Shown here: piece by piece, positions 58,739-64,000 of the stretch
How positions within the stretch are numbered: the first letter of the stretch is position 1
How the letters are laid out: each line of letters opens with the position of its first letter
Assembly: GCF_022179385.1 (NCBI RefSeq)
Contig: NZ_BPQS01000025.1
Location: 1 to 64,000 of the forward strand
Source: Methylobacterium longum
Lineage (GTDB): Bacteria; Pseudomonadota; Alphaproteobacteria; Rhizobiales; Beijerinckiaceae
DNA: 64,000 nucleotides
Reading direction: 5' to 3'
Program-made: the position numbers and the translations under genes
The notes under the pieces: model-generated
Told to the model about the DNA's origin: nothing
What the model saw: the letters and a program-made list of their open reading frames with translations, nothing else
Database searches by the model: none

Positions 58739-59902
58739 TCAGGCCGCCCAGACGCGCCGGTAGAGCGCCACGATCTCGTCGGCGCTGGGCTCCACCGGGT
58801 TGTTGGACGGGGAGCCGGAGGCCAGCGCCTGGGCCGCCATGGTCGGGAGCAGCGCCTCCCAGCGGGCCGGGTCGATCCCGTATTCCTGGGGACCCGGCAC
58901 GTCGAGGTCGTCGTTCAGCGCCTCCAGTTCCGCCACCAGGGCCGACACTGCGGAGCGGTCGTCGGTGTCCGGGCCGGCGATCTTCATGGCCCGGGCGCAG
59001 GCGGCGTAGCGGTCGATGGCGGCCGGCGCCGAGAAGGCCGTGACCACCGGCAGCAGCATCGCGTTCGAGAGCCCGTGCGCCACGTGGAAATGCGCGCCGA
59101 TCGGCCGGCTCATGCCGTGGACCAGTGCGACCGAGGCATTGGAGAACGCGATGCCCGCCTGGGTCGCGCCGAGCATCATCGCCTCGCGCGCCGCCCGGTC
59201 CCCCGGATCGGTCCAGACCCGGCGCAGGCTCGGGGCGATCAGGCCCATCGCCTGGAGCGCCAGCCCGTCCGAGAACAGGTTCGACTTGCGCGAGACATAG
59301 GCCTCGATCGCGTGGGTGAGGGCGTCGATGCCGGTGTCGGCCGTGAGCCGCTTGGGCTTGGTGAGGGTCAATTCATAATCGACCAGGGCGGCCACCGGCA
59401 GGTAGGCCAGCCCGATGCACAGCATCTTCTCGTCGGAGGCCTCGTCGGTCACGATGGTGAACCGAGTCGCCTCGGAGCCAGTGCCGGCGGTGGTGGGGAT
59501 CGCCACGATCGGCAGTCCGGGCTCGTCCTGCTGGCGCGGCGCCTTGTAGTCGCGCATGTGGCCGCCGTGGCGGGCGAGCACCGCCACGGCCTTGGCGGTG
59601 TCCATCGGGCTGCCGCCGCCGAAGCCGACCACGCAGTCGAAATCCCCCGCCTGGAGGGCCGCGAGCGCCGCCTCCACGGAGGCGACGGTCGGGTCCGGCA
59701 CGGTCTCGGAGAAGATCGTCGCCTGCGCCCCCGCGCTGGTGAGCCGTTCGAGCAGCATGTCGGTCCGGCCGCTGCCGGCGAGGTAGGGGTCGGTGACCAC
59801 GAAGGGCCGCGACAGGCCGAGCTGGCCGAGCACCTCCGGCAGCAGCCGCGAGGCGCCGGCGCCGACGCGCATCAGCCGGGGCAGGGCGATCGAGGCGACC
59901 AT
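58739..59902 (-). CDS. Iron-dependent alcohol dehydrogenase family protein
   Basis: 387 residues, group III dehydrogenase. NAD(P)-binding region GFGGGSPMDTAKAVAVLA, PIVAIPTTAGTGSEATRFTI, metal ligands Asp and His in TGIDALTHAIEAYVSRKSNL, and later His ligands in VHGMSRPIGAHFHVAHGLSN. Members oxidise or reduce short-chain or diol alcohols and aldehydes; the substrate is unknown. It is 87 bases downstream of the LysR gene on the same strand and may share its regulation. Next to the valine-degradation genes but not obviously part of that pathway. Confidence 0.9.
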   Translation of the reverse strand: MVASIALPRLMRVGAGASRLLPEVLGQLGLSRPFVVTDPYLAGSGRTDMLLERLTSAGAQATIFSETVPDPTVASVEAALAALQAGDFDCVVGFGGGSPMDTAKAVAVLARHGGHMRDYKAPRQQDEPGLPIVAIPTTAGTGSEATRFTIVTDEASDEKMLCIGLAYLPVAALVDYELTLTKPKRLTADTGIDALTHAIEAYVSRKSNLFSDGLALQAMGLIAPSLRRVWTDPGDRAAREAMMLGATQAGIAFSNASVALVHGMSRPIGAHFHVAHGLSNAMLLPVVTAFSAPAAIDRYAACARAMKIAGPDTDDRSAVSALVAELEALNDDLDVPGPQEYGIDPARWEALLPTMAAQALASGSPSNNPVEPSADEIVALYRRVWAA

Positions 59903-59989
59903 GTCTTGCTTCTCCCACCCGGCGCCTCTGATGGTGCGCCGGAACGGCCGATCTTAAGGCGCGCGACCGCGGGGCGAAACCGCCGCCGC

Positions 59990-60898
59990 TTACACCGCCG
60001 GCCCGGCGAACAGCGCCCCCGCGGCCTTCACTTCGGCGGCGATGAACCCCGCCACCGCGCGGATATGGGCCGCCTTCCGGTGGTCCTCGTGGATGTGCAT
60101 GTGGAACGAGCGGGTCAGCGAGACCGCCTCGGGCAGCACCGGCACGAGTCCCGGATGGGCCGCCGCGATGAAGGCCGGCAGGATGCACAGGCCGGCGCCC
60201 CCGAGCGTCGCGTGGACCTGGGCCAGGAGATTGGTGGAGCGCAGGCGGGCCGTGACCGCGGGGCCGAGCGCCCCGAGGTAGTTGAGCTCGCGGGTGAACA
60301 GCATGTCCTCGATGTAGCCGACGAAGGGATGGGCCGGCAGGTCCGCGAGCTCCGCGATCGGCGCTGCCGCAGCGAGATAGGACTCGGCCGCGTAGACGAG
60401 CAGCCGGTAATCGGTGAGCCGGCGCGCCACCACCCGGGCCTGCTGCGGGCCGGAGAGGCTGATCACGATGTCGGCCTCGCGCTTGGACAGGCTGAAGATC
60501 CGGGCGGTCGCCATGATCTCCACCTCCAGCTCCGGATGGCGGGCGGTCAGCCGGTGCATCCGCGGCGCGAGGAAGACGCTGCCGAACCCGTCCGGCGCGC
60601 CGATCCGCACCGTGCCCGACACCGCCTGGGCCGCCTCCGTGGCGGCGCTGGCTGAGAGGAACGCGCTCTCCATGGCCTCGGCGACGCCCAGCAGGTTCGC
60701 CCCGTCCTCGGTGAGCGCGTAGCCGAGATTGCTGCGATGGAACAGGCGGGCGCCGAGGCCCTCCTCCAGGGCGCGGATCCGGCGCCCGACCGTGGTGTGC
60801 TCGGTGCCGGTGCGCGCCCCCGCTGCGCTCAGGGTCCCAGTCCGCGCCACCGCGAGAAAGAAGCGGAGATCGTCCCAGTTGGGCCCCGTCCTGGCCAT
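59990..60898 (-). CDS. LysR family transcriptional regulator (divergent from mmsA)
   Basis: 302 residues from ATG 60898 with GGGAG 7 bases upstream. N-terminal winged helix: WDDLRFFLAVARTGTLSAAG, ARTGTEHTTVGRRIRALEEG. Effector domain from about 90: GTVRIGAPDGFGSVFLAPRM. The frame is open to 60961 but that would cross the 24-base palindrome at 60909-60932. It probably controls the divergent mmsA operon and perhaps the downstream alcohol dehydrogenase. Effector unknown; a valine or propanoate catabolite is a reasonable guess. Confidence 0.88.
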   Translation of the reverse strand: MARTGPNWDDLRFFLAVARTGTLSAAGARTGTEHTTVGRRIRALEEGLGARLFHRSNLGYALTEDGANLLGVAEAMESAFLSASAATEAAQAVSGTVRIGAPDGFGSVFLAPRMHRLTARHPELEVEIMATARIFSLSKREADIVISLSGPQQARVVARRLTDYRLLVYAAESYLAAAAPIAELADLPAHPFVGYIEDMLFTRELNYLGALGPAVTARLRSTNLLAQVHATLGGAGLCILPAFIAAAHPGLVPVLPEAVSLTRSFHMHIHEDHRKAAHIRAVAGFIAAEVKAAGALFAGPAV

Positions 60899-60908
60899 GA
60901 CCGCACTC

Positions 60909-60932
60909 CCGCTGTGCATCGATGCACAGCGG
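60909..60932. promoter_or_regulatory. Perfect 24-base palindrome between lysR and mmsA
   Basis: CCGCTGTGCATC (60909-60920) is followed at once by its exact complement GATGCACAGCGG (60921-60932). It starts 10 bases upstream of the lysR ATG and 82 bases before mmsA. A likely operator, perhaps for LysR or another dimeric repressor. As RNA it would form a hairpin near the lysR start. Confidence 0.6.
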
Positions 60933-61014
60933 CTGTAAGCGCATCTGGCTTTATCGCTCAAGGGATCCTGTTAGGGTGCGCCAAAATCGAACGCCACATC
61001 ACAGGGAGGCGCGC

Positions 61015-62511
<1,497 letters not shown>

Positions 62512-62697
62512 GCCGAAACCCTTCCCCGACCGATCCTGGGTCTGCCCAAGATCGGCATCCCCCTTGTCCCGAGTGGGCAGGCCCGTCGGAGGAGGGGGAT
62601 AGGGGCCGCGCGATGACGCGGCGGCAGGGGAACAGCGCGACGGTGCGGGTTCCGGCGCCCGCCGCGACCTTCACGGAAGCGCCGCTCCCCGCTCCCG

Positions 62698-62740
62698 ACC
62701 CCCGCCGACGCGGGGGTGTTTCTCCCCCGCAGAGGGGGAG
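62698..62740 (+). other. Two GC hairpins in the mmsA-acyl-CoA dehydrogenase gap
   Basis: ACCCCCGC/GCGGGGGT (62698-62705 with 62710-62717) followed by GTTTC, and CTCCCCC/GGGGGAG (62722-62728 with 62734-62740). The second partly precedes the GGAGG ribosome site of the next gene (62761). They could attenuate the transcript or be parts of a dispersed repeat. The rest of the 262-base gap is unremarkable. Confidence 0.4.
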
Positions 62741-62773
62741 GGAGGCTCGTTTGCACCTTCGGAGGCAGTGCCC

Positions 62774-63919
62774 ATGAGTTTCGGGCTCGACGAGGACCGG
62801 ACCGCGATCCGCGAGATGGCCCTCGGCTTCGCGGCCGAGCACATCGCGCCGCACGCCCTCGACTGGGACCGGGACAAGACCTTCCCGGTCGAGACCCTGC
62901 GGGCGGCGGCCGCCCTCGGCATGGCGGGCATCTACGTCCGCGAAGATGTCGGCGGCTCGGGGCTCTCGCGCCTCGACGCGACCCTGATCTTCGAGGCGCT
63001 GAGCACCGGCTGCCCGACCGTGGCGGCGTTCCTGTCGATCCACAACATGTGCGCCTGGATGATCGACGCCTACGGCGACGACGATCAGCGCCGGCGCTGG
63101 ATCCCGTCGCTCATGGGCATGGAGCGGATCGCCAGCTACTGCCTCACCGAACCGGGCTCGGGCTCCGACGCGGCGGCGCTCCGCACCCGCGCCGAGCGGG
63201 ACGGCGACCATTACGTGCTCTCCGGCGAGAAGCAGTTCATCTCGGGTGCCGGTGCCAGCGACCTCTACGTCTGCATGGTCCGCACCGGCGAGGCCGGCCC
63301 GGCGGGCATCTCGGCGATCGTGGTGGAGAAGGGCACGCCCGGCCTCTCCTTCGGCGCCGACGAGCGCAAGATGGGCTGGAACGCCCAGCCGACCCGGGCC
63401 GTGCGCTTCGACGGCTGCCGCGTGCCCGTGGCCAACCGCCTGGGCACGGAGGGCCAGGGCTTCCGCATCGCCATGAGCGGGCTGGACGGCGGGCGCCTCA
63501 ACATCGCCGCCTGCTCCCTCGGCGGCGCGCAGGCGGCCCTCGACAAGGCCCTCGCCTATATGGGCGACCGGCGCGCCTTCGGGGCGAAGCTCATGGATTT
63601 CCAGGCGCTGCAGTTCCGGCTCGCCGACATGGCGACCAGCCTGGAGGTCTCGCGCACCTTCCTGCGCCACGCGGCCGGCGCGCTCGACGCCAAGGACCCG
63701 GCCGCGACGCAGCTCTGCGCCATGGCCAAGCGCCACGTCACCGACGCCGCCTTCGAGGTCGCCAATCAGGCGCTCCAGCTCCACGGCGGCTACGGCTACC
63801 TCGCCGAGTACGGGGTCGAGAAGATCGTCCGGGACCTTCGGGTGCACCAGATCCTGGAGGGCACGAACGAGATCATGCGGATGATCATCGCCCGCGCGCT
63901 GACCGGGGGCCGCCGATGA
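62774..63919 (+). CDS. Acyl-CoA dehydrogenase, probably isobutyryl-CoA dehydrogenase
   Basis: 381 residues. Oxidises a short branched acyl-CoA with FAD; by context isobutyryl-CoA to methacrylyl-CoA in valine breakdown. Seen: IASYCLTEPGSGSDAAALRT, YVLSGEKQFISGAGASDLYV, MGWNAQPTRAVRFDGCRVPV, ERRAFG-like region GDRRAFGAKLMDFQALQFRL and the C-terminal LQLHGGYGYLAEYGVEKIVR, ILEGTNEIMRMIIARAL. ATG 62774 with GGAGG 8 bases upstream is preferred over GTG 62768. It overlaps the next start by 4 bases. Confidence 0.9.
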   Translation: MSFGLDEDRTAIREMALGFAAEHIAPHALDWDRDKTFPVETLRAAAALGMAGIYVREDVGGSGLSRLDATLIFEALSTGCPTVAAFLSIHNMCAWMIDAYGDDDQRRRWIPSLMGMERIASYCLTEPGSGSDAAALRTRAERDGDHYVLSGEKQFISGAGASDLYVCMVRTGEAGPAGISAIVVEKGTPGLSFGADERKMGWNAQPTRAVRFDGCRVPVANRLGTEGQGFRIAMSGLDGGRLNIAACSLGGAQAALDKALAYMGDRRAFGAKLMDFQALQFRLADMATSLEVSRTFLRHAAGALDAKDPAATQLCAMAKRHVTDAAFEVANQALQLHGGYGYLAEYGVEKIVRDLRVHQILEGTNEIMRMIIARALTGGRR

Positions 63920-64000
63920 CCGACGTGATCGTCGAGCGTGTCGGCGCCCTCGGGCGCCTGCGGCTCGACCGGCCGCAGGCGCTGAACGCCCTGACCCACG
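63916..64000 (+). CDS. Enoyl-CoA hydratase family, probable 3-hydroxyisobutyryl-CoA hydrolase (partial)
   Basis: Only the first 28 codons are inside the window: MTDVIVERVGALGRLRLDRP and QALNALTH, the crotonase-fold start. ATG 63916 overlaps the previous stop (ATGA), so it is coupled to the acyl-CoA dehydrogenase. In valine operons this slot holds 3-hydroxyisobutyryl-CoA hydrolase or enoyl-CoA hydratase; the two cannot be separated from this fragment. Confidence 0.7.
   Translation, partial: MTDVIVERVGALGRLRLDRPQALNALTH

Overview
The window is high-GC DNA that reads as the chromosome of an alphaproteobacterium, most likely a member of the Methylobacteriaceae (Methylobacterium/Methylorubrum). 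This is inferred from codon and base composition, the hopanoid C-2 methylase gene, alphaproteobacterial tad/cpa gene types, a GcrA-type zinc domain, and the mix of LysR, SDR and acyl-CoA genes. I see no phage, transposase, integrase or CRISPR array. The region looks like core chromosome with small exported or unknown genes in between.

1-15.3 kb is the translation/transcription supercluster: the end of tuf, tRNA-Trp, secE, nusG, rplK, rplA, then hpnP, then rplJ, rplL, rpoB, rpoC. The hopanoid C-2 methylase gene hpnP sits between rplA and rplJ. A good sigma70-type promoter and a roughly 415-base leader restart transcription before rplJ, so the classic operon is split in two.

15.3-30.9 kb is mixed housekeeping and metabolism: a SleB-type cell-wall hydrolase, an exported repeat protein whose ribosome site lies inside a long predicted hairpin, acuI-like reductase, a GreA/GreB factor, a LysR/wrbA divergent pair with a clear operator-like inverted repeat, Sua5, an acyl-CoA dehydrogenase/enoyl-CoA hydratase/SDR operon, a second cobalamin-binding radical SAM protein of unknown function, a chemoreceptor and CorA.

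30.6-43.7 kb holds RNA-modifying enzymes (RumA/TrmA type, TlyA), sodC, a thioesterase, several small secreted or membrane proteins, a DEAD-box helicase, a cupin, two exported proteins of unknown function, a DUF1127 protein, tRNA-Leu(GAG), an isolated fliN-like gene, lipB, and a large porin that joins two different beta-barrel families.

44.1-47.3 kb is a four-gene ferrous iron uptake operon of FtrABCD type (P19-like protein, cupredoxin-like protein, polyferredoxin-like membrane protein, FTR1 permease). 47.4-57.1 kb carries sseA, a short GcrA C-terminal-like protein and the tad/cpa pilus assembly operon cpaB-cpaC-cpaD-cpaE-cpaF-tadB-tadC on the minus strand; the pilin and prepilin peptidase genes are not in the window. 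57.4-64 kb has an orphan amino-acid-type binding protein, an iron-dependent alcohol dehydrogenase, and a LysR regulator divergent from a valine-degradation operon (mmsA, acyl-CoA dehydrogenase, start of an enoyl-CoA hydratase/hydroxyisobutyryl-CoA hydrolase family gene), separated by a perfect 24-base palindrome.
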